A DNA stretch of 64,000 nt from Bradyrhizobium sp. CCBAU 53338 (GTDB lineage: Bacteria; Pseudomonadota; Alphaproteobacteria; Rhizobiales; Xanthobacteraceae). The position numbers and the translations under genes were made by a program. The DNA is taken from contig NZ_CP030048.1 of assembly GCF_015291665.1 (NCBI RefSeq), forward strand, positions 7,165,501-7,229,500, written 5' to 3'. Shown one piece after another: positions 1-8,120 of the stretch. The notes below the pieces were generated by a model that saw nothing but the letters and a program-made list of their open reading frames with translations, did not search any database and had not been told where the DNA came from. The stretch's first letter is position 1. Each line of letters begins with the position of its first letter.

Positions 1-166
1 GCGCGCCGCGCACCAGCATGTCGCGGATCGCCATCGCCGCGTCCTCGCACGAGGTCAGCTTCGCAATGACAAACTCGTGCGGTAACCGGCGCTGATCGAT
101 CGCGCCGACCGACCAGCCGTCACGCTCGCGCCAGATGCTGCGGAAATGTTTGCCATCGACCTTCAT
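1..166 (-). CDS. mtnA: S-methyl-5-thioribose-1-phosphate isomerase, N-terminal part (cut by window edge)
   Basis: Only the first 55 codons lie in the window; the rest continues past position 1. The readable start is MKVDGKHFRSIW followed by GWSVGAIDQRRLPHEF and a stretch ending in MLVRGA. This is the usual N-terminus of MtnA: the IDQ..LPHEF and RGA segments lead into the substrate-binding part. The enzyme isomerises methylthioribose-1-phosphate to methylthioribulose-1-phosphate in methionine salvage, in the cytoplasm. The ATG at 166 lies 17 bases after the end of mtnP, which makes the preceding step, so the two are almost certainly co-transcribed. The catalytic residues are outside the window. 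Confidence 0.88.
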   Translation of the reverse strand, partial: MKVDGKHFRSIWRERDGWSVGAIDQRRLPHEFVIAKLTSCEDAAMAIRDMLVRGA

Positions 167-183
167 CGATCATGCCTTTCGTC

Positions 184-1059
184 TCAACCGCGCAGGATGC
201 GCCCGGCCACTGCGTCGAGCTTCTTCAAAAGCTCGGGATCGCGCGCTTCGGGCGCGGTGATCAGCGCGGTGTCGAGCGCGCGATCCGAGCCGATCGGGCA
301 CGGCTCGTGCTCACGCGGGAAATCCTTGGCCAGCCGCGCCACCAGCGCCTTGGCCTTGTCGGCGTTTGACGTCAGTACGCGGATGATGTCCTGCACGGTG
401 ACTGCGTCGTGATCGGGATGCCAGCAGTCGAAATCCGTCACCATCGCGACGGTCGCGTAGCAAATCTCTGCCTCTCGGGCGAGCTTTGCCTCGGGCATGT
501 TGGTCATACCGATGACTGAATAGCCCAGCGTTTTGTAGGTCATGCTCTCCGCGTAGGTGGAGAATTGCGGCCCCTCCATGCAGACATAGGTGCCGCCCCG
601 TGCGATCGCGATACCCTCGGCTTCGGCCGCCGCAGCCAGATGGATGCGCAGCCGCGGCGAGACCGGGTGCGCCATCGAGACATGCGCAACGCAGCCCTTG
701 CCGAAGAACGAGCTCTCGCGCTTGTGGGTGCGGTCGACGAACTGGTCGACGAGGACGAAGGTACCGGGCGGCATCTCCTCCCTGAAAGAACCGCAGGCCG
801 AAAGCGAAATCAGATCCGTGACGCCGGCACGCTTCAGCGCGTCGATATTGGCGCGGTAGTTGATATCGGAGGGCGACAGACGGTGGCCCTTGTCATGCCG
901 CGGCAGGAACACGATTGGCAGACCAGCAATTGTCCCGCGCCGCACCGGTGCTGACGGCTCACCCCAGGGGCTCTTGATCACTTCTTCGCGCGCGCCCTCG
1001 AGACCCGGCAGATCGTAGATGCCGGAGCCGCCGATGATGCCCAGTACCGCCTGTGTCAT
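184..1059 (-). CDS. mtnP: S-methyl-5'-thioadenosine phosphorylase
   Basis: 291 residues, the normal length for the family. It splits methylthioadenosine with phosphate into adenine and methylthioribose-1-phosphate, the first step of methionine salvage after polyamine or homoserine lactone synthesis. The N-terminus has the phosphate-binding GIIGGSGIYDLPG. The segments RHDKGHRLSPSDINYRANI and SACGSFREEMPPG, the nucleoside-site CMEGPQFST and the purine-site VTDFDCWH all fit PNP/MTAP family 2. The D-x-D near residue 219 (TDFD) suits a 6-aminopurine substrate, so MTA rather than inosine or guanosine is likely. The ATG at 1059 leaves about 105 bases to the upstream carrier-protein gene. It is followed directly by mtnA. 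Confidence 0.93.
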   Translation of the reverse strand: MTQAVLGIIGGSGIYDLPGLEGAREEVIKSPWGEPSAPVRRGTIAGLPIVFLPRHDKGHRLSPSDINYRANIDALKRAGVTDLISLSACGSFREEMPPGTFVLVDQFVDRTHKRESSFFGKGCVAHVSMAHPVSPRLRIHLAAAAEAEGIAIARGGTYVCMEGPQFSTYAESMTYKTLGYSVIGMTNMPEAKLAREAEICYATVAMVTDFDCWHPDHDAVTVQDIIRVLTSNADKAKALVARLAKDFPREHEPCPIGSDRALDTALITAPEARDPELLKKLDAVAGRILRG

Positions 1060-1164
1060 GCCTGCTCACCCCTGTCCGCCACCTGCGACATGGTTAAGCT
1101 ATGCCAGTTTTGCGGCGGTTTTGAAACGGGGTGGCGAGGGTCCTGCCGGGAAGCGGCGGCCGGA

Positions 1165-1437
1165 TTAGGCCGCAGTCGCCGGTTGCAGCTGGGTCGCGAC
1201 CATGCGTTCCAGCGTCTCGATGGACTGGAAATTCTCGGGCGTGATCTCGGCTTGCGGAATCGTGAAGTCAAACTCGGCTTCGACGCCCAGCATCAGATTG
1301 ACCATGTCCATCGAGGTCAGGCCGACATCGACGAGCTTCGTGGACAGCGTGATATCGGCGGCGAGCGAGTTCTGCGCGAGGATGCCCTTCACCAGCTTGA
1401 TGATGCGGTTACGCACGTCGGTGCCGAAGGCCTGCAT
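1165..1437 (-). CDS. acyl/aminoacyl carrier protein (stand-alone, 90 aa)
   Basis: A 90-residue acidic helical protein of the acyl carrier type. The phosphopantetheine site is Ser42 in the motif VGLTSMDMVNLM, which departs from the usual G-x-D-S-L of the fatty-acid AcpP. It is therefore not the housekeeping ACP. It is transcribed divergently from the acyl-CoA-dehydrogenase, amino acid:[carrier protein] ligase and acyltransferase genes. In Bradyrhizobium and Agrobacterium the aminoacyl carrier proteins charged by SerRS-like ligases are encoded beside the ligase, so this is the likely partner: its 4'-phosphopantetheine arm would carry a small amino acid as a thioester. The ATG at 1437 has a GGGAA sequence about 7 bases upstream. 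The final acceptor of the aminoacyl group cannot be told from sequence. Confidence 0.85.
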   Translation of the reverse strand: MQAFGTDVRNRIIKLVKGILAQNSLAADITLSTKLVDVGLTSMDMVNLMLGVEAEFDFTIPQAEITPENFQSIETLERMVATQLQPATAA

Positions 1438-1795
1438 GGTTAAATTCCCATATGTCCAAAATAGATCGAACCTGTCGCCCGGTACGATGGGCGCGACGGA
1501 CTGATCTCACAATGGGTGTCACCATTACTTCGCGTTTCTTAGTAAACGATGACTCAGATTGTCTGGAATTTGAGCTTCTTCCAGAACCCTAACGCCATCA
1601 CGGAAATTCGGGCCATGCAAACAACCGGGTCTTAACTGTTCGTTCGGAATTGCAGTTCGTTTACCCTCAATTTCATCGACGAATTTGAATTAAATCCGTA
1701 GCCTCCTCTCACAAGCAAAGATGGTCGGAGGATCGCCGATGCGACATCGCGAATGATGCCGGCGATCCCGAACGACGAAGCGGAGGCGGACGAGT
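1438..1795. promoter_or_regulatory. divergent control region between the carrier-protein gene and the ligase operon
   Basis: A 358-base stretch with no credible gene. It is clearly more AT-rich than its surroundings, notably at 1505-1560 and 1630-1700. Two near-identical 8-9 base words (TGTTCGTT at 1637-1644 and CAGTTCGTT at 1653-1661) sit in the AT-rich part. A short dyad, AACTG at 1634-1638 and CAGTT at 1653-1657, spans the same area. It must hold the promoters for both sides and may hold a shared operator. I cannot assign -35/-10 boxes with confidence. Confidence 0.5.
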
Positions 1796-3013
1796 ATGAA
1801 CGTGCGTGAAGCAGTCCAGACTTTCGACGAAACTCAGCCGAGCCTTCTCGAGCACGGCCCCTCCTTGATCGAGCGCGCGGCGCGCACCGCCAGCGTGGCT
1901 GCGGCCGACGCCGACGCCGTCGATCGCGACGCCCGCTTTCCGCACAAGGCATTCGACACCGCACGCGAGCAAAAGCTGCTCGGCGTCATGATCCCGGTCG
2001 AGTTCGGCGGCTTCGGTGCCTCGATCTACGACGTCACCGACATCTGCTACACGCTCGGGCGCGCCTGCGCCTCGACCGCGATGATCTATGCGATGCACCA
2101 GACCAAGGTCGCCTGCGTCGTCAGACACGGTCACGGCATCCCCTGGATGGAAACCATGATGCGCCGGGTCGCTCGCGACCAGTGGCTGCTCGCTTCCTCC
2201 ACCACCGAAGGCCAGAATGGCGGCAACATCCGAGCCAGCGCGGCCGCAGTCGACCACGCCGGCGACACCGTTTCTCTGGTCCGCGACGCCACCGTGATCT
2301 CCTACGGGGCCCAGGCCGACGGCCTCGTCACCATCGCCCGCCGCGCCACCGAGGCTGCGGCTTCGGATCAGGTGCTGCTGGCCCTCGCGAAGGACGATTA
2401 CTCGCTGAAGCAGACGCAAGGCTGGGAAACGCTCGGCATGCGCGGCACCTGCTCGACCGGTTTCGAGCTCAAGGTCGATTGCCCCGCCGACCGTGTGTTC
2501 CCGGAGGCCTATGACAAGATCCACGCGCAGACCATGACGCCGTTTGCACATCTGTGCTGGTCGTCGGCCTGGGCCGGCATTGCCGCCGCCTCCGTCACGC
2601 GCGCCCAGGCTTTCGTCCGCAAGGCGGCCCGCGGCTCCGGTGGCCAGATGCCGCCAGCGGCCGCGCATTTCACGGCCGCGAAGATGTCTCTGGCAAAGCT
2701 GCGCGCGCTGATATCGGCCAATCTCGACGCGTTCGCCCATGCCGAGCATGACGAGCGCGCGCTCGGCTCGCTCGACTTCCAGTCGTCGATCACCCTTCTC
2801 AAGGTGCAGGCCTCCGAGCTTGCGGTCGAGACCGTGATGCATGCGATGCGCACCGCGGGCCTCGCCGGTTATCGCAACGACGGCGAGTTCACCATGGGCC
2901 GCCATCTGCGTGACGTGCTGTCGTCGCCGATCATGATCAACAACGACCGCATCCTGGCCAACGCCGCCACCTCGACGCTGATGAGCGGCATCCCGACGAG
3001 CCTTCGTGACTAA
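1796..3013 (+). CDS. acyl-CoA-dehydrogenase-like flavoprotein of the aminoacyl-carrier-protein locus
   Basis: 405 residues with acyl-CoA dehydrogenase architecture: helical N-domain, beta middle domain (SSTTEGQNGGNIR near residue 140, then GWETLGMRGTCSTGFEL) and C-terminal helical domain. The FAD-type landmarks are recognisable. However, near residues 379-384, where medium-chain enzymes carry the catalytic Glu in a YEGT-like context, this protein reads IMINND. The catalytic base may therefore be elsewhere or missing. It is the first gene of a run followed after 39 bases by the ligase gene. In other pathways ACAD homologues oxidise aminoacyl groups tethered to carrier proteins (prolyl-S-carrier in pyrrole synthesis). 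A similar role on a glycyl or alanyl thioester is an inference. An ordinary acyl-CoA dehydrogenase is the alternative. Confidence 0.82.
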   Translation: MNVREAVQTFDETQPSLLEHGPSLIERAARTASVAAADADAVDRDARFPHKAFDTAREQKLLGVMIPVEFGGFGASIYDVTDICYTLGRACASTAMIYAMHQTKVACVVRHGHGIPWMETMMRRVARDQWLLASSTTEGQNGGNIRASAAAVDHAGDTVSLVRDATVISYGAQADGLVTIARRATEAAASDQVLLALAKDDYSLKQTQGWETLGMRGTCSTGFELKVDCPADRVFPEAYDKIHAQTMTPFAHLCWSSAWAGIAAASVTRAQAFVRKAARGSGGQMPPAAAHFTAAKMSLAKLRALISANLDAFAHAEHDERALGSLDFQSSITLLKVQASELAVETVMHAMRTAGLAGYRNDGEFTMGRHLRDVLSSPIMINNDRILANAATSTLMSGIPTSLRD

Positions 3014-3052
3014 ACCAACAAGAACAAATTTGAGATAGCAGGACACCATCCC

Positions 3053-4033
3053 ATGAACATTGCCGTCCTCCCCGATTCGCCCGACACCGCGCCCCAGATC
3101 GTCGACCCGCTCGATCATCTCGCCGACAAGCTGTTCCATCGCATGGGCTCGGACGGCGTCTACGCCCGTACCGCGCTCTACGAGGGCATCGTCGAGAAGC
3201 TCGCCGCGTTGATCACCAATCATCGCGAAGCCGGCACCGAGGCGCTGCGCTTTCCGCCCGTGATGAGCCGTGCCCAACTGGAAAAATCCGGCTACCTCAA
3301 GAGCTTTCCCAACCTGCTCGGCTGCGTCTGCGGCCTGCACGGCACCGAACGCGAGATCAATGCCGCGGTGAGCCGCTTCGATGCCGGCGGCGACTGGACA
3401 ACCTCGCTCTCGCCTGCCGACCTCGTGCTGTCGCCCGCGGCCTGCTATCCCGTCTATCCGATCGCGGCGAGCCGCGGCCAGTTGCCGAAGGGCGGCCTGC
3501 GTTTCGACGTCGCGGCCGACTGCTTCCGCCGCGAGCCGTCGAAGCATCTCGACCGGCTGCAATCGTTCCGGATGCGCGAATATGTCTGCATCGGCACGCC
3601 GGATGACGTCGCGGATTTCCGCGAGCGCTGGATGGTGCGCGCGCAGAAGATCGCGACCGATCTCGGCCTGACCTTCCGCGTCGACTATGCCAGCGACCCG
3701 TTCTTCGGCCGCGTCGGCCAGATGAAGGCGGTGAGCCAGAAGCAGCAGCAGCTCAAGTTCGAGCTCCTGATCCCGCTGCGCTCGGAAGAGCAGCCGACCG
3801 CCTGCATGAGCTTCAACTATCACCGCGAGCATTTCGGCACGACCTGGGGCATCCAGGACGCCAATGGCGAGCCCGCCCACACCGGTTGCGTCGCCTTCGG
3901 CATGGATCGTCTGGCCGTCGCGATGTTCCACACTCACGGCACCGATCTCTCCGCCTGGCCCGCCAAGGTGCGCGAGATCATGGGCATGCAGCCGCAACTC
4001 GCGGCCGACGCCCACGGCGAAGGCTGGCGCTAA
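3053..4033 (+). CDS. amino acid--[acyl-carrier-protein] ligase (SerRS-like, tRNA-independent)
   Basis: 326 residues related to the catalytic core of atypical, methanogen-type seryl-tRNA synthetase, with no tRNA-binding domain. Such ligases form an aminoacyl-adenylate and load the amino acid (mainly glycine or alanine) on the phosphopantetheine of a small carrier protein. As I recall, the B. japonicum enzyme Bll0957 has Zn ligands Cys131, Glu176 and Cys279. Counting here gives exactly Cys131 (SPAACYPVYP), Glu176 (FRMREYVC) and Cys279 (AHTGCVAFGMDR), the last within class II motif 3. Motif 2 is seen as DCFRREPS...SFRMREY. Equal length and numbering suggest an orthologue. A carrier protein gene sits across the divergent promoter. 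Upstream is the ACAD-like gene; downstream, after 36 bases, the GNAT-like gene. Cytoplasmic. Confidence 0.93.
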   Translation: MNIAVLPDSPDTAPQIVDPLDHLADKLFHRMGSDGVYARTALYEGIVEKLAALITNHREAGTEALRFPPVMSRAQLEKSGYLKSFPNLLGCVCGLHGTEREINAAVSRFDAGGDWTTSLSPADLVLSPAACYPVYPIAASRGQLPKGGLRFDVAADCFRREPSKHLDRLQSFRMREYVCIGTPDDVADFRERWMVRAQKIATDLGLTFRVDYASDPFFGRVGQMKAVSQKQQQLKFELLIPLRSEEQPTACMSFNYHREHFGTTWGIQDANGEPAHTGCVAFGMDRLAVAMFHTHGTDLSAWPAKVREIMGMQPQLAADAHGEGWR

Positions 4034-4069
4034 GTCGAGAGGCCGACCATTTCTACGGGCAAGACGAGC

Positions 4070-4945
4070 GTGATCCACACCAAGGTCCGATGTCGCGAGA
4101 TCACCGAGTCCGATGTCGACGGCATCGCTGACTTGCTGACGCGCGGCTTCGCCGGCCGCTCGCGCAACTACTGGATCCAGGGCCTGCGCCGGCAGGCCTT
4201 CCGGCCGGTGCCGGACGGCTATCCGCGCTTCGGCTACATGCTCGACAATGACGGCGAACCGGTCGGCGTGCTGCTGCTGATCTACACGACGCGCAAGAAT
4301 GGCGAGGAGATCGCCATCCAGTGCAATCTGTCGAGCTGGTATGTCGAGCCGGCCTACCGCAACTACGCGCCGCTGCTGACCAAGATCGCGCAGCGGCACA
4401 AGCACGTCACCTATCTCAACATCAGCCCGGCACCCTGGACCTGGCCGATCATCGAGACGCAGGGTTTTCGCGCCTATTGCCGCGGCATCTTCTTGTCCGT
4501 GCCCGCGCTGTCGCGCGCACCGCGCTGGAGCAAGATCGAAGTCATCTCTCCACATACCAAACAGATCGAAGGCCTCACCGACGCCGAGACCGAGCTGCTG
4601 ACACGGCATGCGCGCTACAGCTGCCTCAGCCTCGTCTGCCGCACGCCGAAGGGCGTCTTCCCCTTCATCCTGCAACCGGTGCGAATCCGCCGCGGGTTCA
4701 TCGCACCGCCGGTGATGCAGCTGATCTACTGCCGCAGCGCCGCCGAATACGCCGCCTGCGCCGGCCGGATCGGCCGGCTGCTGCTACGGCTCGGCAAGAT
4801 CGCGGTGATCATCGATTCCAACGAGCCCGTCCCCGGCCTTGTCGGTATTTATACCGAGCGCCGCGGCCGCAAATATTTCAAGGGCCCGCATCGCCCGCGA
4901 CTGGCCGATCTCACGGATACGGAACTCGTGCTCTACGGACCGTAG
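4070..4945 (+). CDS. GNAT-like acyltransferase of the aminoacyl-carrier-protein locus
   Basis: 291 residues, starting at GTG 4070. The N-terminal half resembles a GNAT fold: an opening REITESDVDGIADLL helix, then LDNDGEPVGVLLLIY, then the beta-4/alpha-3 region SSWYVEPAYRNYAPLL where acyl donors bind, and IIETQGFRAY. The C-terminal half (from about residue 150) is a second, more divergent alpha/beta unit. It ends the run ACAD-ligase-acyltransferase and would be a good candidate to move the aminoacyl group from the carrier protein to an acceptor. GNAT folds are known to use aminoacyl donors (for example aminoacyl-tRNA in Fem and Leu/Phe transferases). The acceptor is unknown, and the function is inferred from context only. 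Confidence 0.75.
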   Translation: MIHTKVRCREITESDVDGIADLLTRGFAGRSRNYWIQGLRRQAFRPVPDGYPRFGYMLDNDGEPVGVLLLIYTTRKNGEEIAIQCNLSSWYVEPAYRNYAPLLTKIAQRHKHVTYLNISPAPWTWPIIETQGFRAYCRGIFLSVPALSRAPRWSKIEVISPHTKQIEGLTDAETELLTRHARYSCLSLVCRTPKGVFPFILQPVRIRRGFIAPPVMQLIYCRSAAEYAACAGRIGRLLLRLGKIAVIIDSNEPVPGLVGIYTERRGRKYFKGPHRPRLADLTDTELVLYGP

Positions 4946-5122
4946 GCGCCGCGCGCGCCTGCAACACCGAGATTTGTGGCGCGGGGCCAGACCTGCACTC
5001 TCTGCATCGATAGTCACCCTCCGTAAACTACAGCGCTTAAGGGAATTTTCCCGCCTCTTCGCTACGCTCGGTGGCTGAATTACGTTGCGTTAAGCCTATT
5101 GCCACCGAGATCCGCTGATCCC

Positions 5123-7990
5123 ATGACGTCGACCCGCGACAACGAGCTCGGTGCTTACAGCGAGCAAGGCCAAGAGGCCCTGCTGTCGCTGAGCCAGCTT
5201 GCGCTCGACGGCATGGAACAGGGCGTCTGTGTCTACGACTCCGGCAACCGGATCGTGCTGGTCAACCGCCGATATGTCGAGTTGTTCGGCATGTCGGCCG
5301 ACATCGTGCGGCTCGGAACGAGTTACCGCGACGTCCTTGCCCACAGCATGGCGCGCGGAAATATTCCGGCCGATGAACTCGACACCCTCTACGCCTCGCG
5401 GATCGCATTGATTTCGGCCGGCAAGCCGTTCCAGACCCGGCAGACGCTGTCAAGCGGCCTTGTCATCACGCTCGAGCTGAAGCCGCTTCCCGCCGGCGGC
5501 TGGATGACGATCTGCGACGACGTCAGCCGCCTCGCCCGCCTCGAGACCGAGCTGCAGCTCCAGACCGAGCGCAGCCAGCATGCGCTCGCGCACATGTCGC
5601 ACGGCCTCATCATGTACGACGCCGACGCCCGCGTCGTCGTCTGCAACGAGCGCTTCCTGCAATTCTACGACCTCGACCCAGACGTCGTGAAGCCGGGTGT
5701 CGCGCACAGCACGGCCATCGACCACTGGCTGTCGCGCGGCAACAGAGCGGACATGAGCGGAGAAGAGTTCCGCGACGCCCGGATCAACGACGTCAGGACC
5801 AGGAGCCCGAAGACCCTTCTCGTGACGCGCCATGACGGCCGCAAGGTGCAGGCCGTATCCCGCTTCATGCCCGACGGCGGCTGGGTCACCGTGCACGAGG
5901 ACGTCACCGAACGATTGCAGCACGAGGAGACTCTGAAACAGCAAAACCTCATGCTGGATGCCGCGCTCGAAAACATGGCGCATGGGCTCGCCTTCTACGA
6001 CGGCGACATGCGCCTGCGCGTCTGCAATTCGACCTACCGTGAGATCTACCGGCTATCGCCGGAAGAGAGCAAGCCCGGCACCCATCTCTCCGAACTGATC
6101 GAGCGGTCGATTGCGAACGGCGCGTTCTCGTCCGAATACAGCCCGCAGCAGATCCTTGAAGCTGCCCGCGCCCGGATCGAGAGCAACGATTCCTCGCCGA
6201 TGCGGCGGCGCATGACCAATGACACGATCGTGTCGGTGCGCTATTGCGCGCTGCCCGAGGGCGGCTTCGTCGCGACTTACGAGGACATCACCGAGCGCGA
6301 GCACGCGGTCGAGGAACTGAGCGAGCAGTATCGTCGCTTCGACGCCGCCCTGAACAACATGAGCCAGGGCCTGTGCATGCTCGATGCGAGCCTGCGCGTG
6401 ATCGTCTGCAACCGCCGCTACATCGAGATGTACGGCCTCTCGCCCGAGATCGTGAAGCCCGGCGTCTCGATGCGCGAGATCATGGAGCATAGCTGCGATC
6501 TCGGCATCCATCCGAACACGACGGCCGCCAAGCTGTACGCCGACTATGTCGAGCGGCTGCGCGAGGGCGAGCACACGCTGCACCGCCATTTGAGCGACGG
6601 CCGCATCATCAAGCTCAACCACAAGCGGATGGAGCATGGCGGCTGGGTCGTCACCTACGAAGACGTCACCGAGCGCCACAAGGCCCAGGCGCGCGTCGCG
6701 CACATGGCGCGGCACGACTCCCTGACGGATCTGCCCAACCGCACGCTGTTCCGCGAGAAGATGGGCGAGGGATTGAACCAGGTCGCGATCGCCGGCGGCG
6801 CCATGGCCGTGCTGTGCTTCGACCTCGACAATTTCAAGACCGTCAACGACCGGCTGGGCCACGCCGCCGGCGACCGGCTGCTGCGCTGGGTCGCGGCGCG
6901 GCTGAAGGAGAATGCCGGCGAGCACGACACCGTCGCCCGCCTCGGCGGCGACGAGTTCGCCGTGCTCCAGCGCGGGCCGCAGCCGCAATCGGCGGAGCGG
7001 CTGGCACGGCGGCTGGTCGAGATCATCGGCCACCCGCCGCCGCTGGAGAGCCAGTCCATTCATGTCGGCGTCTCCGTCGGCATCGCGATCGCGCCGGATC
7101 ACGGGCTCGATGCCGACGAGCTGATGAAGTGCGCCGACCTTGCGCTGTATCAGGCCAAGGCCAAGGGGCGCGGCGCCTTCCAGCTGTTCGAACCCGGGAT
7201 GGAAGAACAGGCGCGCAGCCGGCACGCGCTCGAGCACGATCTGCGCGGCGCGCTGGAGGCCAGCCAATTCCATCTGGTGTTCCAGCCGCAGGTGCGGCTC
7301 GACACCACCGAGCTGACAGGCTTCGAGGCATTGCTGCGCTGGAAACATCCCTCGCGCGGTCTCGTCTCGCCGGCCGAGTTCATTCCGATCGCCGAAGAGA
7401 ACGGGCTGATCGTTCCGATCGGCGAATGGGTGCTGCGCACGGCCTGCGCCACGGCCGCCGCGTGGCCCGAGGTCACGGTCGCGGTGAACCTGTCGCCGGT
7501 GCAGTTCCGCTCGCGCGGACTGGTGGCGATGGTCACGAGCGCGCTTGCGGAGGCCGGCCTGCCGCCGCAGCGGCTCGAACTCGAGGTCACCGAGACTGCG
7601 CTGCTCGACGACAGCGAAGCCACCATCGGGATCCTGCACCAGCTCCGCGCCCTCGGCGTGCGCGTCAGCCTGGATGATTTCGGCGTCGGCTATTCCTCGC
7701 TGAGCTACTTGCGCAAGTTTCCGTTCGATCGGATCAAGATCGACCGCTCCTTCGTCGGCACGCTCGGCGAAAGCCCGGAGAGCGTCGCCATCGTTCGCAC
7801 CATCGCGAGCCTCGGCTCCGTGCTCGGCGTCGAGACCACGGCGGAAGGTGTCGAGACGGTGGAGCAGCTCGACTTCGTCCGCGAATGCGGCTGCACCGCG
7901 GTGCAGGGCTATTATTTCGGCAAGCCCTGTCCGGCGTCCGAGGTCGGGCTGACCATCAAGACGCTGAACGCGATCCGCCGCGTGGCGTGA
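5123..7990 (+). CDS. PAS(x4)-GGDEF-EAL protein, cyclic-di-GMP turnover
   Basis: 955 residues from ATG 5123 (a TTG at 5099 would add 8). Four tandem PAS-7-like repeats come first, each with a line such as GMEQGVCVYDSGNRIVLVN, HMSHGLIMYDADARVVVCN or NMSQGLCMLDASLRVIVCN. Next is a GGDEF domain (RLGGDEFA, residues 606-613) and an EAL domain (EALLRWKHP from residue 735; VTETALLDD; DDFGVGYSSL). Both active-site signatures are intact, so it could both make and break cyclic di-GMP. The product-inhibition site RxxD before GGDEF reads GEHD and lacks its arginine. There is no transmembrane segment, so it is a cytosolic sensor, with signals presumably sensed by the PAS repeats. The next gene, convergent, is another GGDEF/EAL protein. 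Confidence 0.9.
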   Translation: MTSTRDNELGAYSEQGQEALLSLSQLALDGMEQGVCVYDSGNRIVLVNRRYVELFGMSADIVRLGTSYRDVLAHSMARGNIPADELDTLYASRIALISAGKPFQTRQTLSSGLVITLELKPLPAGGWMTICDDVSRLARLETELQLQTERSQHALAHMSHGLIMYDADARVVVCNERFLQFYDLDPDVVKPGVAHSTAIDHWLSRGNRADMSGEEFRDARINDVRTRSPKTLLVTRHDGRKVQAVSRFMPDGGWVTVHEDVTERLQHEETLKQQNLMLDAALENMAHGLAFYDGDMRLRVCNSTYREIYRLSPEESKPGTHLSELIERSIANGAFSSEYSPQQILEAARARIESNDSSPMRRRMTNDTIVSVRYCALPEGGFVATYEDITEREHAVEELSEQYRRFDAALNNMSQGLCMLDASLRVIVCNRRYIEMYGLSPEIVKPGVSMREIMEHSCDLGIHPNTTAAKLYADYVERLREGEHTLHRHLSDGRIIKLNHKRMEHGGWVVTYEDVTERHKAQARVAHMARHDSLTDLPNRTLFREKMGEGLNQVAIAGGAMAVLCFDLDNFKTVNDRLGHAAGDRLLRWVAARLKENAGEHDTVARLGGDEFAVLQRGPQPQSAERLARRLVEIIGHPPPLESQSIHVGVSVGIAIAPDHGLDADELMKCADLALYQAKAKGRGAFQLFEPGMEEQARSRHALEHDLRGALEASQFHLVFQPQVRLDTTELTGFEALLRWKHPSRGLVSPAEFIPIAEENGLIVPIGEWVLRTACATAAAWPEVTVAVNLSPVQFRSRGLVAMVTSALAEAGLPPQRLELEVTETALLDDSEATIGILHQLRALGVRVSLDDFGVGYSSLSYLRKFPFDRIKIDRSFVGTLGESPESVAIVRTIASLGSVLGVETTAEGVETVEQLDFVRECGCTAVQGYYFGKPCPASEVGLTIKTLNAIRRVA

Positions 7991-8014
7991 GTTTCTTCCA
8001 TCGGCGTGAGCTTC

Positions 8015-8040
8015 CGCGAAAACAACCCCATGCACAGTAG
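8015..8040. repeat. 26-bp dispersed repeat, copy 1
   Basis: These 26 bases (starting CGCGAAAACAACCCCATGC, ending ACAGTAG) are identical to 49160-49185. Both copies lie a short distance downstream of a plus-strand gene end: here 25 bases after the GGDEF-EAL stop, there 16 bases after the PBP1A stop. No inverted symmetry, so not a simple hairpin terminator. Confidence 0.75.
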
Positions 8041-8120
8041 AAGGGGGATTGATTTCAAAGGAGAAATTCAAGGACCAGGTGAAGCTCGGCTGCCCCACCC
8101 AGGGGGATGACCACGAAGCC

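Noticed and set aside
1709..4675. A 988-codon open frame on the minus strand opposite the ACAD, ligase and acyltransferase genes
   Set aside because: It is antisense to three genes with clear family motifs. Its translation is Arg/His/Ala/Gly-rich with no domain, as expected for antisense frames in DNA with G/C at third positions.
6053..8098. A 681-codon minus-strand frame opposite the GGDEF-EAL gene
   Set aside because: Shadow of a real gene: low-complexity His/Arg/Ala/Asp composition, no motif, no ribosome site.
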